A stretch of DNA of 64,000 nt from JBHPGW01 sp042569785 (GTDB lineage: Bacteria; Planctomycetota; Phycisphaerae; Sedimentisphaerales; Anaerobacaceae), in NCBI GenBank assembly GCA_042569785.1, contig JBHPGW010000005.1, forward strand, positions 1-64,000, read 5' to 3'. The position numbers and the translations under genes were made by a program. A model generated the notes under the pieces. It was not told the origin of the DNA. It saw nothing but the letters and a program-made list of their open reading frames with translations, and made no database searches. Shown in pieces: positions 7,406 through 15,140 of this stretch (its first letter is position 1; each line of letters begins with the position of its first letter).

Positions 7406-10243
7406 TTAACTTTCGCTACGCCTTTTGTCCAACGGCATTCGTCTGATGTATGGCATAAGCGCATCAGCCGTTTCGCGAGTTTTGACAAAAGGCTTTTTAC
7501 CAAGCTGAACTGAAAGTTCACCGTTAGTAAGAGCATCACCATAGATATAAGCGTCAAGCGATGAGATTAACTGTTGTGGCTCTGCGGCCAGCTTTTTCAC
7601 AAAAGAACGGTATAATCGCACAAGCAATGGGTAATTGTCGCCAACATTGCCGACGATTTCTTCCAGATCTGCCCCAAGATATATGTTGTCAAATGGCTGT
7701 CCATTTAGCTCATATCCTCTATGAGTTTTTTTTACACATCCGGATGCCAATCCCATCGCCACTGCGGCGTGTTTTTCATGTATTGAGCAACTCGCCGGGG
7801 GGAGCAAAGCAATGATTGGATCTGCGCCGAGCTTGGCACGAGCTTCAAAGCTTTGCGGCATGTGCCACAATTTGGAGGTGTCGTTAATTAACCTGTCCAT
7901 CGAAATCCGACACCGCTGCTGAAAGAATACGATTGCATTGGAATCGTTTAGTTCGGCAATCTGCCATTCACCGTTTCGAGGGTCAATTTCATTGGCTGTT
8001 TTGACTATCCACTCACCCACGGATCTATCTTTGACTGCTATGAACTTTATTGTTGGTATTATCTCATCTGCCTCGCCGGTAATCCTTAATCTGCCGTTAC
8101 TCTCACGTAAGCATTGTGCGATCAGGTCTTTCAATTCAGCAGGCGATCTGCGGCATTCTTTGAAAACGTCAATAGCATTAAGGGCGGACAAATGCCGGTG
8201 AGCCATATCGATACAGTATTCAAGCAGAGTTTCCTTGATGTCATTTAGATTACGATGGTTAAAGGCGATAAGGTTTTTGTAATGGCCCTGAAATTCACTA
8301 AAGACTTTCTCGGATACCTTTTCTTCACCATCCTCATTATCAACTACCATTTCAAACTTCTGTATGATAAAGCCGGGAGTTGCCAGTTCCTTGCCTACAG
8401 AGACTTTTAATACGGGATTAAGATTCTGAAGCCGGTTTGCTTCGATGCCGACATCCCTATCAACAATCATTATATTGCCTGTAAGTTTATGCATCTGAGA
8501 CAGTTGTTCAGTTAGGAATTCCTGAAGTAATGGATAATACTCATTGGCCAGGATTACCCTTGCCACAATTTCAAAGCGGTTGCGGACAGCTGATTCCGTG
8601 TAAACTGGGAATATTCGCCCTATCTGCTTTTTCATCGAAAAACAGAAAAACCGCCAAAACCAGAACTTGCCCTTTAATTTGTTTAGAATATCCCTGGCAT
8701 GACCGAGCATATCATCGATGGATTTTTTCTTGGACTGTACACGTTCCAGCTTTTTATTATTAGCTTTTTTGAAGGCTTCTGTTTTCTCTATAAAGGTTTC
8801 AATAAACTGTGTCGCCTTTGAGAGACCGTCGCGGTCCTGCAGGAGGATTAACACTTTGTTGCCAATCGCTTTAGTCGAATCTGTAGAAAACTTCTCAAAT
8901 TCCCTGTACATTTGCGGTTTAAGACGCTGTGGCATCTCAACATCAAGCGTATATGAACTTGCATTACCAAGTTCGCAGCAATGATTAAAACCCCAGCCAT
9001 GACCACAGCGCTGACGAAATACCGCGATGCCATATTCAGAGGCGTTCGCATTGCCATAGCCACTTAAGCAATGAAGCCGCCTGCAAGCCAAATGCTTGGT
9101 TTCCGTCTCAGCTATTGCCAGTTCTGCGGCGACTATGTCAGCTCCTTTTACAGCCTGCGGCTGTTTTTTGTTTATAAGCAGTTTCTTCAGGAATAGCTCC
9201 ACCAGCTTATTGGCTACACAACAAATAATGCGAGGCAGGTCCAGATGTATGTTTGAATAACCCATCGTTGACACAAAACGCTGGCCGCCCAATTCGTCCT
9301 TTATCCAGGCCTCTTCGATATCGACGGCTTTTTCCTGGATTGCTCTGCCTAACGGTGTATGAAAGAGGTGAAAGATATGCTGCGCCGCCTGTGAAATTAG
9401 GTTGTCAAGGTTATCAAAGCCTCCGTGATTATTCGTATCTGATATTAGAATAAGCGAGTCACAGAGTGGCTGCTGCATTGTGTGCTCTTTGTTAATGTCA
9501 CTGTATTGACCGACTAAATATGCCTGAAGCTCTCTACAGATCATCTCCTGGTTCCGAGCTGCTGTTTCCTTATCAATCGGTTCAATGCTGCCCATGCACA
9601 TTCCTAATACAACGATTCTGACAGGTAGCTTCAGTTCGTTAGCTTCTTGGCGAATGTTTTTTAACAATTCGATCAATGTGCCGGTGCCAAAACCACCCAG
9701 AAGAGACAGGCAAACTGCTGCAGTGATAGGCATATTTACCGCGTTTTTGTCTTCGGACTTGTCTAAAACCTGGCGCTGTTGCTGGTAATCTCTGCAATTA
9801 CGCAAAATTTTACGGACTCGTTTGCGTGTTCTGTTTATATTCAATTTCAATAATCCGTGGCCAGTTCGGCCATTACCGCCGGTACCGTTATTGTCTTTGG
9901 ATACTCCCGGCTTCCTGAACCAGTTCGCTTCCATTGGCCAAAGCAAACCGGCTCGCTCAGCTTTTTCCAGGCTTTCGGCGTCTGGTAAGGTAACAGGCAT
10001 GAACTCATTTGGCCCTAAAGTCATCTTGTCCATATCACTGTCAGCCATTGGGACGAGGAAATTAGGTATTACGCCCTCAGCATCAAAGCCTAACATCTGC
10101 AGTTTCTGTTGTGGCGTCAGCATGCCATAGACAGATTCAAGTTTACGTACAGCCATTTCTACCTTTTCGCCGGTGCTGCCGGTAAATAAAGCAACACCGA
10201 CAGATGCGGTTTCGGTTATTGATTCATATAGTTTTGTTTTCAT
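7406..10243 (-). CDS. Tubulin-like GTPase (Tubulin_2 type), 945 residues
   Basis: The N-terminal half resembles bacterial tubulin-like proteins. Residues 183-189 read 'GGFGTGT', matching the tubulin/FtsZ nucleotide signature GGGTGSG with a Phe in third place, preceded by a hydrophobic strand. A 'TGSTGEK' loop occurs near residue 21 and a 'GNGRTGHG' segment near 123-130. The remaining ~500 residues are helical and unrecognised, with charged coiled-coil-like stretches (about 480-530). FtsZ is about 380 residues, so this is a much larger relative. Its ATG overlaps the VWA-FHA gene by 20 bp with AAGGAG upstream. It could form filaments or a GTP-dependent scaffold at the membrane. Polymerisation is inference. 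Confidence 0.72.
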   Translation of the reverse strand: MKTKLYESITETASVGVALFTGSTGEKVEMAVRKLESVYGMLTPQQKLQMLGFDAEGVIPNFLVPMADSDMDKMTLGPNEFMPVTLPDAESLEKAERAGLLWPMEANWFRKPGVSKDNNGTGGNGRTGHGLLKLNINRTRKRVRKILRNCRDYQQQRQVLDKSEDKNAVNMPITAAVCLSLLGGFGTGTLIELLKNIRQEANELKLPVRIVVLGMCMGSIEPIDKETAARNQEMICRELQAYLVGQYSDINKEHTMQQPLCDSLILISDTNNHGGFDNLDNLISQAAQHIFHLFHTPLGRAIQEKAVDIEEAWIKDELGGQRFVSTMGYSNIHLDLPRIICCVANKLVELFLKKLLINKKQPQAVKGADIVAAELAIAETETKHLACRRLHCLSGYGNANASEYGIAVFRQRCGHGWGFNHCCELGNASSYTLDVEMPQRLKPQMYREFEKFSTDSTKAIGNKVLILLQDRDGLSKATQFIETFIEKTEAFKKANNKKLERVQSKKKSIDDMLGHARDILNKLKGKFWFWRFFCFSMKKQIGRIFPVYTESAVRNRFEIVARVILANEYYPLLQEFLTEQLSQMHKLTGNIMIVDRDVGIEANRLQNLNPVLKVSVGKELATPGFIIQKFEMVVDNEDGEEKVSEKVFSEFQGHYKNLIAFNHRNLNDIKETLLEYCIDMAHRHLSALNAIDVFKECRRSPAELKDLIAQCLRESNGRLRITGEADEIIPTIKFIAVKDRSVGEWIVKTANEIDPRNGEWQIAELNDSNAIVFFQQRCRISMDRLINDTSKLWHMPQSFEARAKLGADPIIALLPPASCSIHEKHAAVAMGLASGCVKKTHRGYELNGQPFDNIYLGADLEEIVGNVGDNYPLLVRLYRSFVKKLAAEPQQLISSLDAYIYGDALTNGELSVQLGKKPFVKTRETADALMPYIRRMPLDKRRSES

Positions 10244-11510
10244 CGCTATTTAACTCCTTATCACTTTCCAAGGGTTCAGATAAAACAGTTATAGTTACCT
10301 CATTGACCAACTCTATATCTACCGGCAAATCGAGGACGCTTTTACGGCGGTGGGTTAATTCGAGACCGTTAATGATAATTGGAGAGCAAGCCAAATTTTG
10401 TATTTTAAGCTCTCTCCTGCTTTTGAATATTCTAACGTGTTTATCTTCTACCGTTTCATCATCAATGTAGATGGTGCTTCCAAGACCGCTGCCAATGAGT
10501 ATTTCACCGAGAGCATCCAATGACCCAAGATCGTACTTATGGTCGCCATAAAAAGCGATTAAATGAAACGGCATGTTGTCATCTGTTTGGTCTGTAGCTT
10601 TTGAGTTAGTTGCTGATTTTCCTTTTGAAAATACGATTAGAGACATAGCACCAAATATCACCAGTATCGCGATAGCAGGCCAAATCATTTTCGAACGTTT
10701 CCGAATATTCTTTTTGCCGCCTTCTTTGCTCCGTTCTTTGGCTTTAAGTTCTTCTGTTTTCGAATTATCGATGTCATGAACAGGTGGTTTAGTAAGCTCG
10801 GCTTCATCAAGTTTTTTGTCATCAGACAGCGGCGGCAAAGGTTTTTGTGTTTTGGAGTCGATAGCCTGTTCGATTGGAACCTGATATGTCCGGAATTTTT
10901 CAAACCAGCCGGCAATATCTGAATTTTCAATAATAGCGATATCAAACTCATCTCTATCACCGGCAAGCAGCAGATTCGGGTTGGCTGTCTCTGCAACTGT
11001 CATAAGAAGGTTAACGCCGCTAAGTTTGCATACTGCTGCCTTATGCCTGATATCAGCCACTTTCCAGTCACTGTAACGCCCATCTGATATTACGAGGCAA
11101 TATTTGCTGGTATATGGACGATTATTCAGTTCGCCATAGGCAAGCTGTAATGCATCAGCGATATTAGCCCGACACCACCATTTGTATTTAAGATCCATAA
11201 GTTTTTGATTGAGCCTGGTTCGCTGGGCTGCACTGTCAGGATCAATCCGGCAGATTGTTTCGATAACATTTTTATCCTTATGTGCTGAAACAATAATCAG
11301 CTCGTCTCCAGCTCCAAGCAATGATATTGCCTGACGGGCAAGGATCAGTGACTGCCTCCATGTTATATGTCCCACATCGCTGCAGTCGATTATGATGGCT
11401 AAAACCAGATGCTCGTCAGTACCAATCGCCCCCTTCCCTGAAGCGTTAGCAGTAAATGGCACCAAAACCATCATGATTATTATCGATATTTCAAAAAACA
11501 GCTTTTTCAT
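10224..11510 (-). CDS. VWA-FHA membrane protein
   Basis: The 428-residue protein has a signal-like hydrophobic N-terminus (to about 24) and a von Willebrand A domain (about 34-200). Its metal site is only partly kept: 'DCSDV' at 42-46 instead of DxSxS, a clear 'SDG' at 142-144, and no obvious MIDAS threonine. A charged linker leads to one membrane helix (about 276-294) and a C-terminal FHA domain (about 315-415, 'IGSGLGS' and 'DKHVRI'). FHA domains bind phosphothreonine. Topology is ambiguous because a basic stretch lies before the membrane helix. The start MKKLFF has GGGAAG upstream. It probably links the tubulin-like protein to a membrane complex. Confidence 0.8.
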   Translation of the reverse strand: MKKLFFEISIIIMMVLVPFTANASGKGAIGTDEHLVLAIIIDCSDVGHITWRQSLILARQAISLLGAGDELIIVSAHKDKNVIETICRIDPDSAAQRTRLNQKLMDLKYKWWCRANIADALQLAYGELNNRPYTSKYCLVISDGRYSDWKVADIRHKAAVCKLSGVNLLMTVAETANPNLLLAGDRDEFDIAIIENSDIAGWFEKFRTYQVPIEQAIDSKTQKPLPPLSDDKKLDEAELTKPPVHDIDNSKTEELKAKERSKEGGKKNIRKRSKMIWPAIAILVIFGAMSLIVFSKGKSATNSKATDQTDDNMPFHLIAFYGDHKYDLGSLDALGEILIGSGLGSTIYIDDETVEDKHVRIFKSRRELKIQNLACSPIIINGLELTHRRKSVLDLPVDIELVNEVTITVLSEPLESDKELNSDENKTI

Positions 11511-11544
11511 AATCTTCCCTTTTCGCCCATTTACGGGCAACTAA

Positions 11545-11757
11545 TTAGTGTTTGTTTCTTTTGATAATTTTGAAAACTCCGACAACCCCGAGGCATATTA
11601 CTGCCAAGGAGGCTAAGCCGAATAGGGGGTCATTTTGATGGTATCGAAGGTTCTCAACACTTTTTGAAATTAATTCAAACAGTTTTGATTTGATTATCAG
11701 TATGACGACCATAACTAACAGAAATAGCGGAACTATATTTTCCCATCGGATTCTCAT
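11545..11757 (-). CDS. Small two-helix membrane protein
   Basis: The 70-residue protein has two hydrophobic helices (residues 8-25 and 46-63) and a basic C-terminus ('KIIKRNKH'). AAGGAGAG lies upstream of its ATG. It overlaps the end of the preceding gene by 83 bp in another frame and ends 34 bp before the VWA-FHA start. It is probably an integral partner of the membrane complex made by this operon. No family recognised. Confidence 0.65.
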   Translation of the reverse strand: MRIRWENIVPLFLLVMVVILIIKSKLFELISKSVENLRYHQNDPLFGLASLAVICLGVVGVFKIIKRNKH

Positions 11758-12190
11758 CTTTAGTTCTCTCCTTTTGAATTTTTTGATGTGACAATATCAT
11801 TTTTTTCTTTGGCAGTCTTTTCAACCGACTATATGTTTCAAGCTCGCTTTGAAGCTGCCCCAAAAGCAGGATTTTGATAGGTTCACCACCTGGGCTTAGC
11901 TGCAGCGGTTTTAGTTTACGTGTGATCTCATTTTTCACTTTTTTAGTAGGGACAACGACCCATAATGGCACATTTACTAACACCGCCTTTCTTGCGTTGT
12001 CCGTGGCATGTCGTAATGTGGTTTCAACCTCAAATCCCAAACTAACGTGGTCTTGTTGCGCAAATACATCAAAAAAGGTAGTTACACCGTTTTGGACAAA
12101 GCTGTATTCAGTGTCAGCAAAAGCAAAGAACCTGCTCGCGGTCATTTTGACGTCCATCGCTATAGAATTATGTAGAGTATCTCCTCGCAT
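11675..12190 (-). CDS. Unknown protein, possible nuclease-like fold
   Basis: The 171-residue protein begins six bases after the translocase stop, so it is in the same operon. Its core has alternating strand-helix character with 'GFEVETTLRH', 'NARKAVLVNVPLWVVVP' and a helix 'KNEITRKL'. A Glu-x-Glu followed by a Lys and the 'P-W-VVP' strand recall PD-(D/E)XK-type proteins, but this is a visual impression only. The basic tail (from about 125) overlaps the next gene by 83 bp, so the functional domain is probably residues 1-125. Confidence 0.5.
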   Translation of the reverse strand: MRGDTLHNSIAMDVKMTASRFFAFADTEYSFVQNGVTTFFDVFAQQDHVSLGFEVETTLRHATDNARKAVLVNVPLWVVVPTKKVKNEITRKLKPLQLSPGGEPIKILLLGQLQSELETYSRLKRLPKKKMILSHQKIQKERTKDENPMGKYSSAISVSYGRHTDNQIKTV

Positions 12191-12196
12191 ATTTGT

Positions 12197-13879
12197 TCAT
12201 TCCTTATGGTCAGCAACTATTTTTATCGCTGATTCAAGTGGTTCAATTAATATCGTGCTTCGCCCGCGGCTGCCGGATTCTATTTTGTGTTCCCTGATCA
12301 AACCTTTCTCAATAAGGCCGGGACGAGCTCGCTGAACTGTATTAGGGCTTATGCCAGCGAGTTTGGCGTATTCACTGGAGGGATGCATTGGATGTTCGAC
12401 TACTGCCAGGATGAATTTGAATTCACTCTGGCTCAAATCACCGTACTTTTTACCAAGTGATTCACTCCTTAGTTCAATATTTTCAATCCCGGACCAGTTT
12501 GAAAATTCAGTTGCAGGTATAACCTTTAGAGATTCCAGTGGCTTTAGACTGTCATCGGCATCTTTGTCTGTTACGGGCTGTAGCTGGTCTCGTTTAAGTT
12601 CTGGTACCTCGAACAAAAACGGGTATCGCCAATTACCTTCACCAACCTGTCCGGCAAAAAGTCCCGGCTTAAGATGGTGTGTACACCAGATAATCTGTTC
12701 CTGCGTCAACCCTATAAAACCACCGGCGGCTTTGTAGTCCGGGACAGAACCACATCGTCCGACTATCTTTGTTGATGTTATGCTTGGTAGGCGAACCGAA
12801 AGATTGTCAGGACCCAGGACAGATATACTAAAGCCAATACCTGCGCCTCTGACAAGGCCAGCCATATCTGTAATGGCGTTACCATGATAGCCGGAGGTTT
12901 CTTTTTTCTGGGAAAAAGTCCGTTGACCTTCATCAAAGCTTATCCATAAATCCATCCCCTGGTTCGATACACCTCTGGCTATCCGTGAACAAAACTCCGA
13001 TGCTACAGGGTAATTTTGGAGCAGGTCCTGGACAGTTTCAGGCAAACCCGCCAGTTCAAAGACTAAATGCGATTTAGCCAATTTATCAATATCCCAACCT
13101 TTATGATAGGCGAGTACTTGCGGTCCAAGTGTTAGCAGCACCGCTTCGAGATTGTCGATGATAGCCTGGCGTGCTTGGGGATTAGCATGCCTGTTGTAGC
13201 GAATAGCCTCAAACAAGTGGAAAAGAGTGGGATACATTTCACCGCCGTTGAATACACCATGCTTTTTGTAGAGCTTTATGATCGTACTTTTTAGTAAAAC
13301 AGATGCCCTTGGAGGCAGGTTTAAAACATTGACCAAAAGATCGGCAGCGACTGAGGCATACTCGTTTGGATCTACACCAAAAGGTACCTGTAGTGGATTT
13401 ACTTTAAACCGTCTCCCTCTGATTATTATCAGGTCAATGTCTTGTTTTGCTAAGTGCTTTCTGAGAAATCGAAATTCTCTCTTCCTCAAATCAACCAGCC
13501 ACATACCGCGGACGTGAGGGGCGATCTGGATTGCATAAAAGATAGTCAACGTAGTTTTTCCCGAACCAGTATTAGCTATGATTAGCGTGCCCGCATTCAA
13601 GTACTGAATGAATGCCTTTATCGGGTTTCCATATTCATCGGCGCCGATAATAAAATCGCCTTTACGAAGCTTGGACGGTAGGAAAGGGGAACCACTCCGA
13701 GCGATCCTTCTCTGTGCATTAGTAACCCTTTTTACAATTTGGCTGATAATGAATTTGTCCTGTATCCCATGGCCAAAGCATCTAAGAAGCTGCCTACCGG
13801 CAAAATCCTCAAATACACCAAGTTGCTTACCTATTTCTATCTTTTTTTCTAACTCAGTTAAGGCGTCATCATTTTTCAT
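12197..13879 (-). CDS. FtsK/TraG-like DNA translocase with C-terminal winged helix
   Basis: The 560-residue protein has Walker A 'ANTGSGKT' (102-109), Walker B 'LWISFDEGQ' (D316, E317) and helicase-style surroundings typical of the FtsK/HerA/TraG P-loop group. A C-terminal winged HTH (about 480-540, 'LSQSEFKFILAVVEHP', 'GISPNTVQRARPGLI') resembles DNA-reading domains. The ATG used overlaps the zinc-protein stop by 11 bp. An open frame runs 118 codons further upstream through the zinc gene, and its hydrophobic start there is a shadow. It lacks membrane helices, so membrane contact probably comes through the small operon proteins. Likely role: pumping or positioning element DNA. Confidence 0.8.
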   Translation of the reverse strand: MKNDDALTELEKKIEIGKQLGVFEDFAGRQLLRCFGHGIQDKFIISQIVKRVTNAQRRIARSGSPFLPSKLRKGDFIIGADEYGNPIKAFIQYLNAGTLIIANTGSGKTTLTIFYAIQIAPHVRGMWLVDLRKREFRFLRKHLAKQDIDLIIIRGRRFKVNPLQVPFGVDPNEYASVAADLLVNVLNLPPRASVLLKSTIIKLYKKHGVFNGGEMYPTLFHLFEAIRYNRHANPQARQAIIDNLEAVLLTLGPQVLAYHKGWDIDKLAKSHLVFELAGLPETVQDLLQNYPVASEFCSRIARGVSNQGMDLWISFDEGQRTFSQKKETSGYHGNAITDMAGLVRGAGIGFSISVLGPDNLSVRLPSITSTKIVGRCGSVPDYKAAGGFIGLTQEQIIWCTHHLKPGLFAGQVGEGNWRYPFLFEVPELKRDQLQPVTDKDADDSLKPLESLKVIPATEFSNWSGIENIELRSESLGKKYGDLSQSEFKFILAVVEHPMHPSSEYAKLAGISPNTVQRARPGLIEKGLIREHKIESGSRGRSTILIEPLESAIKIVADHKE

Positions 13880-14312
13880 TTGTTTTTCCATCTTCCTCGA
13901 CAAACGGTAAAAACAGTGTTTTTCCTGTGGCAATCCAGAGGCTCTTACGAACGATATTGCCATGACAACTTCTGCAGAAAGGAATAGTTCGCCCGTCAGG
14001 CAATTGAAGGTAATGGGCATGAGCCCTACATAAGGGACTGCCACAGCCTGAGGGATGGGGATTCTCTGTTCCACCACAATGCTTGTGGCATTTGATACAA
14101 CTGATGGCCCCGCATTCGCGACACCGGCCACCAACAGAAGAAGTAATGCAGCCACAATGGAGGCTTGGAATTTCTTCAAGTTCATAGCTTTCAACACCAC
14201 CGTCTTCTTCAGATAATTTATGATACTCATCATTAACTCCCAAGATATCTATTTCATCGCTTTGAGGGTTCTTGCTGAATCTTCGACGAAAAATTTTTCT
14301 TAAAAATGACAT
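13869..14312 (-). CDS. Cysteine/histidine-rich zinc-binding protein
   Basis: The 147-residue protein has a basic start ('LRKIFRRRF') and an acidic linker. A C-terminal metal-binding region follows (about 60-130) with at least ten cysteines and several histidines in pairs: 'HCGC', 'CRECG', 'CIKCHKHC', 'CGSPLCRAHAH', 'CRSCH'. The pattern suggests two or three zinc sites of B-box or treble-clef type. Start chosen at MSFLRK with CGGAG eight bases upstream; a TTG nine codons earlier is less likely. It is translationally coupled to the translocase and may bind it or DNA. Confidence 0.65.
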   Translation of the reverse strand: MSFLRKIFRRRFSKNPQSDEIDILGVNDEYHKLSEEDGGVESYELEEIPSLHCGCITSSVGGRCRECGAISCIKCHKHCGGTENPHPSGCGSPLCRAHAHYLQLPDGRTIPFCRSCHGNIVRKSLWIATGKTLFLPFVEEDGKTNEK

Positions 14313-14329
14313 GTAATTGCTCCGATCTA

Positions 14330-14506
14330 TTACCAAGGAGAATCAAATATCACCCGGTTTAACCAGCCGGATAGTCGATATACAAATTTAGCAATAAACC
14401 ATAAGCTAAATACACTCAGCAATATCAAGTCAAACGCCAGAAATGCATACCCAATAAACCTCAAGATATCACCGGCATTGTCAGTAAATTTCTTTTTCCA
14501 ACTCAT
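14330..14506 (-). CDS. Small single-helix membrane protein (58 residues)
   Basis: An ATG at 14506 follows AAGGA by six bases and opens a 58-codon frame. It has a basic N-terminus ('MSWKKKF'), a long hydrophobic segment (about 17-42: 'FIGYAFLAFDLILLSVFSLWFI') and a short C-terminal tail. It overlaps no longer gene and keeps operon spacing to the zinc-protein gene (stop 17 bp before its ATG). It is probably a membrane component of the translocase module. No homologue recognised. Confidence 0.6.
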   Translation of the reverse strand: MSWKKKFTDNAGDILRFIGYAFLAFDLILLSVFSLWFIAKFVYRLSGWLNRVIFDSPW

Positions 14507-14530
14507 TTCCTGTCCTTAAAAAATAAAGGT

Positions 14531-14899
14531 TTAAATATGTGCCGGTTGAAAATGTCTTTTCCGCTTTCCAAAAGCTATCGTATGGCTCATATATTTTTTA
14601 CACGTGTTACTGACAAACGCCCATACCTTTGAAGCTGTGTTTTGGGTAGGAAGAGCAGCGGCTTTAACGGCATCAACAGATGCTTTTGTAATGTCAGGAT
14701 TGTTCTGCGTCTGTGGTACCACGACGTTGGGTTCGACGTTTATTGCGACCAGTAACTCTGCGGCCTTATTAGCGCAAGGCTTGTTGAACCTGTTAAGTGA
14801 GCTTCTCTGGAGATTTCGTACGATTCGTTTTCGAATCTTGTTAGGGCATGATACTGCCGATTGTACTTTGGTTTTGTTAATATGTCTTTTTCGTTTCAT
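14531..14899 (-). CDS. Basic protein of unknown function
   Basis: The 122-residue protein is strongly basic at both ends ('MKRKRHINKTK', 'GKRKRHFQ'), with an alanine/valine-rich middle that is probably disordered. AAAGG lies eight bases before the ATG; a TTG ten codons earlier has no site. It appears to be the first gene of the minus-strand translocase-tubulin operon. The charge suggests DNA or RNA binding. An overlapping plus-strand frame (14604-14963) was judged the shadow. Confidence 0.45.
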   Translation of the reverse strand: MKRKRHINKTKVQSAVSCPNKIRKRIVRNLQRSSLNRFNKPCANKAAELLVAINVEPNVVVPQTQNNPDITKASVDAVKAAALPTQNTASKVWAFVSNTCKKYMSHTIAFGKRKRHFQPAHI

Positions 14900-14929
14900 A
14901 GTATCTGCCTTTCCTTTCCCAAATTCCAA

Positions 14930-15140
14930 ATGTGTAATTGACTTATTCGTTTATCCCTTTTAAACTGTTGGTTAACTGAATAACTTTACAACCGGAAATT
15001 ACCATAAATGTCTGTGTTGTTCAAGTTGAAATTTGCATAAATACCGACACAGCAAGCACTTACATTGCTATGCTGGAAAAATAGATGAAGTGACAATATG
15101 GAGTTAGAGCAATCTTCCGGATTTTGCGGAAAATCGAAAA
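14930..15140. promoter_or_regulatory. Divergent intergenic region
   Basis: This 211-bp AT-rich gap separates the start of the minus-strand operon from the start of the plus-strand NTPase gene, so it should hold promoters for both. A short inverted repeat TTCCG-7-CGGAA (about 15115-15131) precedes the NTPase ATG and might be an operator or a translation-blocking hairpin. I could not assign -35/-10 boxes with confidence. Confidence 0.4.

Noticed and set aside
13880..14233. 118-codon N-terminal extension of the translocase with a signal-peptide-like start
   Set aside because: It lies over the zinc-protein gene in another frame, and the internal ATG that overlaps the zinc stop is the better start.
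14604..14963. 119-codon plus-strand frame opposite the basic protein
   Set aside because: The minus-strand frame has a ribosome site and operon context; the plus frame looks like its mirror.
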